From assembly GCA_914767715.1 (NCBI GenBank), contig OU612074.1:11564062-11628061 (forward strand): a stretch of 64,000 nt of DNA. The letters are read 5' to 3'. Made by a program: the position numbers and the translations under genes. The stretch comes from Membranipora membranacea (Eukaryota; Bryozoa; Gymnolaemata; Cheilostomatida; Membraniporidae). Below the pieces are notes generated by a model. That model was given only the letters and a program-made list of their open reading frames with translations, had not been told where the DNA came from and made no database searches. Shown one piece after another: positions 13,301 to 22,055 of the stretch; position 1 is the first letter of the stretch, and every line of letters begins with the position of its first letter.

Positions 13301-16300
13301 GTCATCTGAATCAAGGCATATCAGATGACAGTTGGAAGATGCAAAGGTGGAGGGGTGGAGGTTTTGTTTTTTAAATTTCTTCTCAATTCTTGAGTAGGAG
13401 GCACCATTCTATGGGTTTTTTGGGGGAGGGCAAAAGGATTCTAACTGTTTAAAATTAATATAACATATTTTTCATATTATGGGTAGGAGCATAGTGGAGA
13501 ATGAAATATTTCATTTTATCAACCAAAATTTTCACCAGTTCAATTAATTAATTTGGTGTGACCTAAATTGTGTCTTTTTTTGCATATGGAAACAGAACAT
13601 AATAATAGTAAATACTTGATGCGGACCAGTTCATTGATGTGGCTGTTGGCCAGTGTTTTATGAAATGGGAGAGTGCATACACTGGAAGCAAGAGCACGAT
13701 CAGTAACCCTGCACAAGATGGCCAGTCATGTACTTAAAACACTATTCTGAATTTGTACCCCCACAATAACAGTAGGCCTATACCAGTCAATGTCCCTGGT
13801 TATGATTATACATGTAACTTGGCTGGCTACTCACCTAGCAGGTCGCTTGTTTTGTTTTATACCCTTTTCCAGCATCTTTTGGAATTCTCGCTCCTCATCG
13901 CTGTTATCGCTAACATCATTGAATTTCACAACCAACCTAAGCCACCTACCACTAGGAACTGCATCCTCCCTGCTTTATCTTATCTCCAGGTGCCAATGAT
14001 GTGTGTCAATATTGCAAGTGCTCCAACCTTGGGGATAGGATGGCTGGTGAGACCCACCAACTCCTTGTTCTCATATTGTTCAGACATGCTTATTGATTGA
14101 TTGAATGACTACATACATATTGTTTTCCAATTTCATTTGTATGTTGGTATTATGTGCATCCCATAAGTTCTTGGACTATTGCCAGAAGATCACAACTTCA
14201 AATTTTAGTACAGCAATATGGCACAACTCAGAGACACTATCTTGCCTGTTGCCTATTTACATATTGGTAATACATTGGTTAAAACAAATAGTCTTTCCTC
14301 CATTTGCCGCAGGTTAATCATCAAATTTGCCACAGGTAAATCAGCAAATTTGCCACAGGTAAATCAGCAAATTTGCAACAGCTCATTTTGCAAAAACTGA
14401 ATTGTAGCAGGTCAATGCCTGAATTTGCAGCAGGTCAGTGCCCGAATTTGTAGCAGGTCATTTTGTAAAAAATCTTATTTGCAGCAGGTCAATGTGTGAA
14501 TTTGCAGTAGGTGTATGTCTGAATTTGCAGCGGGTTATTTTGCAAAACTTGATTTGTGGCAGGTAAATCTCTGAATTTGCGGCGGGGTATTTTGCAAAAA
14601 CCGATTTATGGCGGGGTATTTTGCAGAAATGGATTTGCGGCGGATAAATGTCTCAATTTGCGGCGGGTCTTTTTGTAAAGACGGATTTGCGGCGGGTAAA
14701 TGTCTCAATTTGCGGCGGGTCATTTTGTAGAAACGGATTTGCGGCGGGTTAATGTCTCGATTTGCAGCAAGGTATTTTGCTAGAACTGATTTGCGGCAGG
14801 TGACTGTCTGAATTTGCAGCAGGGTATTTTGCTAGAACTGATCTGCAGCAGGTAAATCTCTGAATTTGCAGCAGGTTATTTTGCAAAAACCGATTTGCAG
14901 CAGGTCAATTTCTGAATTTGCGGCGGGTATTTTGCAGAGTACGATTTGTGGCGGGTAAATCTCTGAATTTGCGGCGGGGTGTTTTCCAGAAAACTATTTT
15001 TGGCGGGTAAATCTCTGAATTTTCGGCGGGGTATTTTGCAGTAAACAATTCGTGGCGGGTAAATCTCTGAATTTGCGGCGGGGTATTTTGCAAAAACTGA
15101 TTTGTGGCGGGGTATTTTGCAGAAATGGATTTGCGGCGGGTAAATGTCTCAATATGTGGCGGGTCATTTTGTAAAAACTGATTTGCGGCGGGTAAATGTC
15201 TCAATTTGTAGCGGGTCAAGGCGCGTTTTCAATTCATGCTCTGGCAGTTATAGGCCACGGTAAGAGATGAACCGATGCTGAAACCTCAAACATCAAAGTT
15301 AAGCTGACAAACGACAAATATAATTGCCATAGAATGTTACCGCATTGTTTATGAACTAGGTGGCATCCTTTTGCTGCTATCATCCTGACTGTTGCGTTGT
15401 CCAGATTAGGCCTGTCTCTTGACATCCACTCAGCAGCTTCCTTTGGCCAGAAGGGATATCGGAGAGCAAATGCATAGTCCGCCTTGAACAAAAGGTCATG
15501 TGTACCAAAATGGAAACACACTACCCTATGATATTTGTGTAAAGTAGGTGTTTGTGGCTTAAGCTGATTCGCTATTATGCAGAACTTATAATACATTTAA
15601 TAGGAAAAGGAATAGGAATAGGAAAAAACTGAGAAGCATGTCTCTTTGTTAAACATCTGACAAAGTCTGGAACATTTGGTGCATCTCTTTGAACCCAAGA
15701 AGCTTATCAGTCTTAGGCCGAGGAAATCAGCAATGTAAATTTTATCAGGTTATGAAATCAAGAATATCAACTCACATCAAAGAATTGGTATCCACTTGGT
15801 CCATATTGTCTGCTTTGGAAAGTCAAGGCTGGATATTGAGCTAACAGGTTCATGGTTTGAGATCCGTCAGGGACTTCAAGGAACTTCGCCAACCCTTCTA
15901 TGAGCTTGTATCCTGAGAGTAGGTACTTGTCTACTGTGTAAGGAACTTTGAAAAAGCTTCCTTTGACAACTGGGTCAACCAGTTGGTCTAACTAAAATAA
16001 ATGTTTTTACATCAGTAATATGATATTGGACTTTTTTGTGGTATACAAAGATAATCATAATATATCAAGATAATAAAAGAATCAGATATCATTTAATGAT
16101 ATTACGAAGCTGTCCACTTGCCACAAAGTCAAATAACTCAAGAAATTATACTGTTATCTTATTAGTATATATAACCAGGTTAGAAATAAAATACAAATTT
16201 CTGTTACATGAAATCAACGGATTGATAAGCTCAGATCAAACCTTACCTCAGCTTTTGTGACCTCAATCCATGTAAACCCAAGAGCTTCAGGAACAGACTT

Positions 16301-18296
16301 TAAATTGTGCTGCTCTAATTTCACAGTGTTGATAAATATATTAACATCAATATCTTGGTTGAGGACAGCTCGATCATCCATTGGGAACTTGTTTGTACTC
16401 TCTGAGGCATAAAACCCAAACCTTTCTCCTGCACTGCCAACTAGTTTGCAATCACATGATCCAAAATCATTCTGAAAGTAACAATATAATTTCGTTTAGT
16501 GCTAATAATCTCTTATGATATAACATGACTTTAAGCGACATAAATATGCTCACCGTAGAGTTAAATATGATATGATTAGGGCAGTTCTTTAAAATAAACG
16601 TACCTCATATAATTTTAGTTGATCAACAGTTATAGGCGATATGCAGTACCTCATATCACATTTACAAACATTTAAAAACAAAATGGCTAAAATCCAGTCC
16701 ATATTTTTAAATATGTATGGGAAACAGTTTAGAAAAGTCAGGCAATACTGAAATTGCCCCCAGTAGGTATTTTTAAAAGTTTACACAACAATGATCACTT
16801 TACACTTTTGATCACTTGAAAAAATTAAACCTATATGTCTGCTACAGAGACAGACAGACAAGTTGAGTAGAGGCGTTGGAGGACATTGAAAGAAACCTGA
16901 GGAGGGAATGACATTATTGTGGCTTTGGGAATGACGATGGGCCATAGACTTAAATGTCTGTCTTTACCCATTTTCATAATATTTCCAACTATCTTGCACA
17001 GGTAATTATTTCCCATAGTCTTTCCCTTCCATGCCCAGATAATTTGGGTTGCTTAACTTTTGCCCATTGTCCTTCCATGTATCTTGCCCAAATAAATCAG
17101 GCCGGCCCATATTATCCTTAAAAAATATTTCATAAAAGCCAAAATAAATCAGGCCGGCCCATATTATCCTTAAAAAATATTTCATAAAAGCCAGTCCTAA
17201 AAGTCAGTCCAAAAAGCCTGTCCTAAAAGTCAGTTAAATAATATTCCCTGTGAGTAGTAGAGGGCCGCCATACTTGGTTTGGCGAGGGAGGAGCTTGTTT
17301 ACATTTTATGGTATTGTAGCCACCAGGTAACCCCCTTTAGATCCTGTACAGCATTTCGCGTATTGCATGAGAACGTGTATATTCTTTAGTAAATGCCTGT
17401 ATTAATAAGATAATTTGACTTACCTCTTGAAACATTTGCTTAGAATCATTGACGGATATCTCACAGACATCCAGGAAGGGTTGGAGATTCTGGAGCTTGG
17501 ATGCGAGTCGGATGCTGCATGACCAATCAGATGCAAATTTCCAGACGATCATCCCATAAAACAACAATGCGATTGGGCCGGTTGTAACGAGAGAGAGAAC
17601 TCCTCCGTACTGTATCAAGTAGTCAAACAAAATGAAGAATTTCCTCAGATCGATGATTTGATGTTGAAAAACAATACCATTACCAGATGCTTTAAGATAC
17701 TCAAACTCAAATAGACAATGTGTTTGAGATGTGAATGCACAATTGTTCTGTTGGAGAAAGTATGTAAGAGCAAAGTACATTAATTCCATCTGTAACAAAA
17801 CTGGAGATTTTTCAGACTGATAAAAAATCATTGAATGCTTAAAGTAGTGACTATTTTTAAATTAAGTAGAAACATGCCGAATAACAAACCTTTCTGACAG
17901 AGGACATTGACGAGGAAACGGGTGCAAAATGGGTATTAAGTATAATGTTCAGTGCGCAGTGAACCAAAAGTTCAATGACGTCTCAGAAATAACTAATTCA
18001 TAAAACTAATATTATATTTTATATATTTATGTTTAGCCATCTGTTTTCATTCAGTTATCTACTAAAAATTTCAGTGGGTAGAATTGTGGATCGATTATGT
18101 TTAGTTTAAGATGTTTTTTATTGCTTACCGTTTCTATACCATCAGTGAAGAGCCAGCTAAACATCACAGAGAAGAAAATCAATGTGAGAAGAAACACGGT
18201 CTTTAGCAGGTCACTACCAAAAAAGTTGTAGCATGTAGGAAGTTTTGATGCCACTTTTTTGAACTTTTGAGATACAGCAACAAAGCCTTCCAGTGC
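1250..18296 (-). CDS. Membrane-anchored Mab-21 domain protein (cGAS-like nucleotidyltransferase fold), 5' end missing
   Basis: Exons in transcript order: 18129-18296, 17424-17789, 16247-16471, 15776-15991, 15341-15482, 2810-2997, 2558-2653, 1811-1932, 1250-1373. All junctions are GT/AG, all phases match, and they sum to 549 codons including TAA. Residues count from the first exon seen; the true N terminus lies upstream. Exons 1 and 2 each hold a hydrophobic stretch (about residues 31-48 and 120-140), likely membrane segments. Exon 3 has the nucleotidyltransferase signature GSAGE followed by DIDVNIF, the acidic pair used for metal binding in this superfamily. Exon 5 has ALRYPFWP and the Mab-21 hallmark GCHLVHKQ. 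Exons 6-8 carry WRYTFAGAE, YHLKTVFLW and LPNYFIR, the C-terminal helical half. Relatives include ITPRIP-like proteins and cGAS-like receptors; which one applies is not decided. The fifth intron contains the 12.1-kb insertion. An extra start at 18356 is possible but an upstream exon is more likely. Confidence 0.85.
2350..2426 (-). repeat. tRNA-derived SINE head in a Mab-21 intron
   Basis: Read on the minus strand this resembles a tRNA with an A-box (TGGCTCAGTTGG) and a B-box (GTTTGGATCCC) at tRNA-like spacing, but the cloverleaf looks degraded. A SINE body probably continues to about 2285. It lies in the intron between exons 2558-2653 and 1811-1932. Confidence 0.5.
3113..3116. other. Left target-site duplication GAGA
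   Basis: GAGA directly precedes the left inverted tip at 3117 and matches GAGA directly after the right tip at 15264-15267. Four bases alone can match by chance. The support comes from their exact position at the edges of both tips. Confidence 0.6.
3117..5205 (+). repeat. Left inverted arm: tandem-repeat array
   Basis: After a short unique tip (3117-3160) come about 80 degenerate monomers of two alternating types, roughly 23 and 29 bp. Both begin CCCGCCGCAAAT or CCCGCCACAAAT; the longer type ends in TTTTGCAAAATA. Larger blocks repeat inside the array: 4101-4345 recurs at about 4443-4685, a period near 342 bp. Long open frames on both strands here come from the periodic sequence and are not genes. 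Confidence 0.9.
5518..5606. repeat. 89-bp hairpin (near-perfect inverted repeat)
   Basis: Arms of about 37 bp start GTTTGAGGGCTCAAACG and contain GGGTTAGTGG and its complement, around a loop of about 15 bases. Only a few mismatches are visible. It could be a tiny MITE or a foldback remnant inside the large element. Confidence 0.8.
5607..6112. other. 3' flank of the HECT gene
   Basis: No coding signal seen. The probable poly(A) signal of the minus-strand HECT gene lies at 5966-5971. Confidence 0.5.
5966..5971 (-). promoter_or_regulatory. Candidate poly(A) signal of the HECT gene
   Basis: AATAAA on the minus strand about 140 nt after the HECT stop codon. The sequence is AT-rich, so chance occurrence is possible. 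Confidence 0.4.
6113..13969 (-). CDS. HECT E3 ubiquitin ligase, G2E3-like, inside the 12.1-kb element
   Basis: Exons in transcript order: 13835-13969, 12803-13083, 11068-11288, 9066-9239 (or ending at 9096), 7349-7395, 6113-6450. The first three junctions match in phase (2, 1, 0). Exon 2 holds the HECT N-lobe: VVQRKNVWRSAF, GVILCKFSGE and DQGGPRREFFELLLP. Exon 3 has YRLAGEMLS and QGGPSPKLLYS. The last exon is the C-lobe, LISFATGS then ASTCSLTLSLP; the Cys codon at 6221-6223 aligns with the catalytic thioester cysteine. HECT enzymes take ubiquitin onto this cysteine and pass it to substrate. The GGPRREFF wording is typical of G2E3-like animal proteins. Oddities: exon 4 meets TAG at 9066-9068 just where the N-lobe should continue, and the joins around exon 5 do not phase cleanly, so an exon is missing or the gene is damaged. 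No start codon or upstream exon was found. Confidence 0.78.
6451..7348. other. HECT intron
   Basis: No coding signal seen. It includes a C-rich run near 6665-6680. Confidence 0.4.
7396..9065. other. HECT intron, exon possibly missed
   Basis: Contains a 14-bp-arm hairpin (8210-8247) and a poly-C run near 8029-8041. The HECT piece expected between exons 4 and 5 was not found here, although it should lie in this interval if the gene is intact. Confidence 0.4.
8210..8247. repeat. Short hairpin
   Basis: Perfect 14-bp arms (CCATAAACTTACAG and its complement) separated by about 10 bases, inside a HECT intron. Confidence 0.75.
9380..9640. repeat. AT-rich repeat with iterated TATCG words
   Basis: CGAATATATCG and ATCGTATCGG occur at both ends in the same orientation, with further ATCGATATCG-like words between them. 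It looks like a dispersed non-coding repeat in a HECT intron. The family is unknown. Confidence 0.4.
9994..10420. repeat. Foldback element with about 135-bp imperfect inverted arms
   Basis: Left arm 9994-10129 and right arm 10283-10420 are imperfect reverse complements. Shared words include CTTCTTCTAGACCATTTTAC and GCTCTGTTTAG. The centre is AT-rich. The size and structure fit a MITE nested in the HECT intron between 9240 and 11067. Confidence 0.8.
11289..12802. other. HECT intron
   Basis: Lies between HECT exons 2 and 3. It contains a short TA microsatellite (about 11405-11419). The open frames at 12002-12283 and on either strand of 12468-12802 show no family signal. Confidence 0.45.
13269..13361. 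repeat. Perfect 41-bp-arm hairpin
   Basis: 13269-13309 and 13321-13361 are exact reverse complements, separated by an 11-base loop. Arms begin CCTCCACCCCTCCACC. It lies in the HECT intron between exons 1 and 2. A transcript of either strand would fold into a fully paired 93-nt stem-loop. It could be a hairpin RNA source or a recent inverted duplication. Confidence 0.9.
14300..15263 (-). repeat. Right inverted arm: tandem-repeat array
   Basis: The same two monomer types as the left array, in inverse orientation (reads GATTTGCGGCGGGTAAAT on the plus strand), ending in the unique tip and TTACCGTGG complement at 15263. About half the length of the left arm. The inner part (14300-14550) is more degenerate. 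Confidence 0.9.
15264..15267. other. Right target-site duplication GAGA
   Basis: Partner of 3113-3116, directly after the right tip of the 12.1-kb element and 73 bp from the donor of Mab-21 exon 15341-15482. Confidence 0.6.
16472..17423. other. Mab-21 intron
   Basis: No exon seen. It contains a 52-bp tandem duplication at 17090-17193. Confidence 0.5.
17090..17193. repeat. Exact 52-bp tandem duplication
   Basis: Two copies of a unit containing CAGGCCGGCCCATATTATCC, period 52, no visible differences. A recent local duplication inside a Mab-21 intron. Confidence 0.9.
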
Positions 18297-19555
18297 CTGA
18301 GTAAACAAAGAAGCAATGCTTTTTTGTAAGACTAGAATGGTGACTTGTATGTTCACCTCTGTTTACCTTTTACCGCCATGCCGTGAACGGGTCGCAGGTT
18401 TTTGCCTGGCTCCCAGTTTCACCAAACTTTTCTATCCTATTTGATCACTTGAAAGGCGAGTGGTATAAAACATAGGCATATGTGTAGGAGTGTGCATAAC
18501 CAGTACTGGTCTAAACATTACCGAGAAGGTTTGAGTGATAAATGGTGGCCCTAACCTTCAAAATTACAGTACTAATTCTGATATTTTTCTCTGATCGGTG
18601 ACTGCCCTGAGGGATTTGGGCAAGACAAAACTGTTACTACGGACTGACTTATGATGACTCTGCTTGTCTTTTCTCAAAATAAAGCTGAAATCATCAGGGT
18701 AGGAGTCAAGTACTTTAACAGCTTAAATGTTTACTTAATGCTTATATGTCATTAGATGAGTATATGGAAACAATAAACTGCCAAATGAGTGTTACGTGCA
18801 CACAAAGGTGAGTTAGCCATGGCTGTTTCTAGGGTGGGGAGGGGGGGACACCCTGGGTCAATCCGTCTTGACCTCTTCAAGGTCACGACACAGACCTGTC
18901 TGACATACTGATAAATTTGGATTTACGCTATTGACTATGACTAACACAAATATCTTTGTTAGTTAGATCAAGGAGTAGTCCTTGATTTGATTTGATTAAA
19001 GCAAAGATGACAACAACGAGCGGATACAATCGTCTACAATACTAATATTTCCCCTGGCAACCACACTTCAGCTGTCAGACATTGATATTCACGAAAATTT
19101 ATGTCCATCAAAGGAAAACTAGTCTTCCCTTCAACAGCTTAACCATCTAGAAATCTAGAAATCATTTTTTGCTTATTGCATCTGCATCAGTTTGCAAAAC
19201 ACATTTCACAAGTCAGTAACCACACCCCCCCCCCCCAGAAAGCAGAAGGTAATAAATCATCCTTGTGATTTTAGGTGGGCATTTACTAAATAAAATATAT
19301 TGCAACATAACAAATATAGGGAGTCAGTAGTTAAGAACAAGTTTTAGAAATACTGAATACAAATGGTTTAGGGACTCAGTTTATCAGGCAAAATAATGAC
19401 AAACACTGCTCATAAGGTTTCTGCTTTCGATGATTTGCTAATTCATGGCCTCTGAGGATCACTGCGAGGTGAGACGGAGCTCAATATGAGGGGAATATTA
19501 CATTACCTACACAAACACAACCAATAAGAAAACAGAACTGTATTTCCTCATCGCA
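18297..19555. other. Region upstream of the Mab-21 exons, first exon not found
   Basis: The 5' exon or exons of the minus-strand Mab-21 gene should lie here or beyond. The acceptor at 18297-18298 with a T-rich tract argues that exon 18129-18296 is internal. I could not identify an ATG exon. A poly-C run lies near 19226-19238. Confidence 0.4.
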
Positions 19556-20384
19556 CTAATCTCTTTGCCAAATACATTTCACACATCACTAACCTGAAGT
19601 AGGTAATAAATTCATAAAAATAATATCAACGTAGCCAAAATAGGGACTCGGTTGTAATGTTGGAGTAGAAGTTTTGTAAACAAAAAACACAAAGGTCAAC
19701 AGATTTGACAGAAGAATGACAGACACAGCTTATGAGCTTTCTGAGCTCGATAATGCGTAAATTTGTGGTTTTGGCAGGATGAGCAGAAGCTAAAAGGGCC
19801 GTAAGATGGATGTGACAGGGCAGATATTCGACAACTAACAGCCGAAGAAATAGTTTGAGGTTATATTCACATGGGAAGAAAACTCTTTTCTCCGAAGGTT
19901 GGGTATTTGATATATTATAGCACTATAGCGGTTGTACAGGACAAGCAAGTGTTCCTGTGTTATTAACTTTCGCTTTCAGTTCAAAACAATGTGAGTCATG
20001 TTAAAATTTTTATGAACTTTACAGGAGTTGTCATTACTGTTTTGGTAAGTTACTCTGTTGCTGTGAAGGAGATGATACACTGATACATATTACATGGATG
20101 AAGGGGACCAATCTCACCCAGAAGAAGTGTATTACTATTTATGTATGGTTGCTGGACTGCATTAGACTAGCATTTCCTCATACTTTATCCAAATATTATC
20201 CGACCTCCACATAATCTTATTGAACAATCTACAGGTTTCTTTTTTTATCTGTCAGTTATTCTATTTATTTGTTTCACAAACTCTTTGAGCACTATATTGT
20301 TATCTAGAACATCATATTTGGCATATTTCAGCTTCATTTTGATAGAACAAAGACACATATTCAAGTTCCTATAATTAGTTATGT
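19556..20384 (-). repeat. Segmental duplication, copy 2
   Basis: Second copy of 556-1389 in direct orientation, upstream of the Mab-21 gene. It includes a duplicate of the last Mab-21 exon at 20245-20368 but none of the preceding exons, so it is a fragment of a tandem or dispersed duplication. Confidence 0.85.
20245..20368 (-). pseudogene. Orphan copy of the terminal Mab-21 exon
   Basis: The same 124-nt length, acceptor position, open frame and TAA stop as 1250-1373. Three coding differences are visible: two synonymous (GCG/GCC, TCC/TCT) and one His-to-Gln. Without partner exons it is probably not expressed as Mab-21. The acceptor is intact, so it could serve as an alternative last exon for a gene further right. 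Confidence 0.6.
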
Positions 20385-20713
20385 GATGTCATTTTCACTC
20401 ATAATCTAACATTATCTACATATTATTTAAACACAGGGGAAAGTTCTATTAGTGTTCTTGTCTTGTATTATGGTAATATATTACTAACGCCAGATGGTAA
20501 TCAGAAAGCCTACTGTATATATATTGTTTTATTTTCATTTGAAAGTCATCTGCATGCTGGGTACAGCAAATCAGAATGCAAGCCTTCAGAGTTGCAGCAA
20601 CTTTCCTAATCATTACTTCTACTGCTCACTGTTGATGATTAGCGAACAGTTTTTAGTTTCAAAGAAAGCCATGAATCACTCTTATTAAAAACTCTTCTTC
20701 AATTTACTTGTAG

Positions 20714-20881
20714 GCACTCACAGGCTTTGTTACTGTATCCAGAAAGTTCAATGAAATGTCATCAAAACTACTGTGTTTTCACAACTTAGTTGGAAGCAAT
20801 CTGCTGAAGACAATACTTCTTCTCACACAGATTTCGAAGGCGGTCACAATTAGCTTGTTCCTTGCTTTCGGATCAGCATTG
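20714..20881 (+). CDS. Inverted paralogue of Mab-21 exon A
   Basis: A 168-nt phase 0/0 exon with AG and GT borders whose product aligns without gaps to the minus-strand exon 18129-18296, also 168 nt. Shared residues include GFV.VS.KF, the SKL, and GS.LLKT..LLT. It may be an exon of the plus-strand gene that follows, or a relic of an inverted duplication. The next exon I can place (22056) starts in phase 1, so at least one exon lies between if they belong together. Confidence 0.6.
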
Positions 20882-22055
20882 GTAAGAAATAAAATATATA
20901 ATTGAATGGGTTGAAGATTCCAACCACTTGTGGAATATCTGAAGTGCAACAAACATTATAACTCAAAGAGAATCATTAGTCATACTCACGTTCATTTATA
21001 GTCTTATAGTCCGTGTGAGAAACCTAGATGTTATTCGGTTTATCTGTTTCTGGTATCTTCAGTTTGGGTCTACTGCTGTTTATACTAATGTTGCACAGAA
21101 GCATCTCAGGTCAGCCGGTAATTGAAAATGGGACCTTTTGATTGAAAGACCGCGTCATAACTATTTCACCACCGCCGCTCCCTCAATCATTTTCAAACTA
21201 TAGAAATAAAGAAACATGAACCAATTTCCGTAAAATGAACATTTCGGAAAAACTTTTTTTTTCTGGTTGAGACTTTTTGTATGAATTGTCTTGTTCAAGG
21301 GAGTTATCTTCTTTTACGGTATAGGAGAATACTTCAATAACATGTAGTCAGTTCCTTGACATTGTTAGATTACTTGGTATAAGCTCAGGGGCATATATTC
21401 TAAAAAAATTCACTCACTGACTCTTTAGAGATGAGCATAATGATCGGGCCCTCCCACCACAGAAATTTTTGCATATCGGTAGCAAAATAGTGCAAGCAGA
21501 GAGGTATTTCAATAGCTCACTAAGCTGTTGAGTACTTTCAGAAAACAACTCAATAGCAGTAGAAGATTACGGTAAAAATGCTCCAGTTATAAAGCATCCA
21601 TTTGAAAAAAATCTGTCATAGTTGGAATTCGAACCCACAACATTCTTAATAAGCAGTGACCACTAGGCAGACGCTCTCTACACACTGAGCTATTCAGCCA
21701 TTCACGGAAATCCATGGTCCGTGATTGCTAATCTACGCCACTGTATAAGCTGATTTGCTTTGCATAAAGCCCTGAAAGCTAAAGTTATAGGCCTGTTCAT
21801 AATTATTGACTGGATACTTGTCAGTGTCTTCACTGGCAACAAAGAAACTAGGAAGTAGGATCTAGAAAAGGATTAAGATAATAAGAGGTAATATCTAATG
21901 TCATCTAGATTATGCAAACATTAATGATAGTTGGGCATAATGAATGATTGATTCCTTATAATACCATAAATGCTTTTGACCTATTATGATATTGTCTGAT
22001 GAAAAAAGTTGAGAATGAGATTATCTCTCTAAACATCTTGTATCTAATTTTTCAG
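20882..22055. other. Intron or intergenic region
   Basis: One weak exon candidate (21062-21107) does not phase with the next exon, so it is not called. It contains a tRNA-like repeat at 21623-21700. Confidence 0.4.
21623..21700 (-). repeat. tRNA-derived SINE head
   Basis: On the minus strand, AATAGCTCAGTGTGTAGAG resembles a tRNA D-arm/A-box and GTGGGTTCGAATTCCAAC a T-arm/B-box. The spacing is about that of a tRNA with a long variable region. More likely a SINE head than a functional tRNA, because the acceptor stem does not pair. Confidence 0.5.

Larger units (their letters stand above)
3117..15263. mobile_element. 12.1-kb inverted-repeat element carrying a HECT gene, inserted in the Mab-21 intron
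   Basis: Both ends start with TTACCGTGGCCTATAACTGC in inverted orientation and stay nearly identical for about 70 bp. They then run into long inverted arms of tandem repeats (left about 2.1 kb, right about 0.95 kb). GAGA flanks the tips directly. The block sits between Mab-21 exons 15341-15482 and 2810-2997, whose phases match across it (phase 1 to phase 1). Removing it leaves an intron of about 190 bp, like its neighbours. The interior holds a minus-strand multi-exon HECT ligase gene, several smaller inverted repeats and no transposase I can recognise. Tandem-repeat inverted arms are known from foldback elements, and 4-bp duplications occur in several DNA transposon superfamilies; assignment to any of these is not possible by eye. 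A non-transposon origin, such as a complex rearrangement, is less likely. Confidence 0.72.

Noticed and set aside
14535-15219. Minus-strand open frames of 62 and 104 codons
   Set aside because: Same tandem-repeat cause in the right arm.
15264-15341. The HECT exons as the 3' end of the Mab-21 gene (a fusion protein)
   Set aside because: Mab-21 exon 15341-15482 exits in phase 1, while the first HECT exon found enters in phase 2. The Mab-21 domain is completed instead by exons at 3.0-1.25 kb in perfect phase.
21062-21107. Small exon between the exon A copy and the membrane-protein exons
   Set aside because: AG/GT borders exist, but its exit phase (2) does not fit the next exon's entry phase (1).
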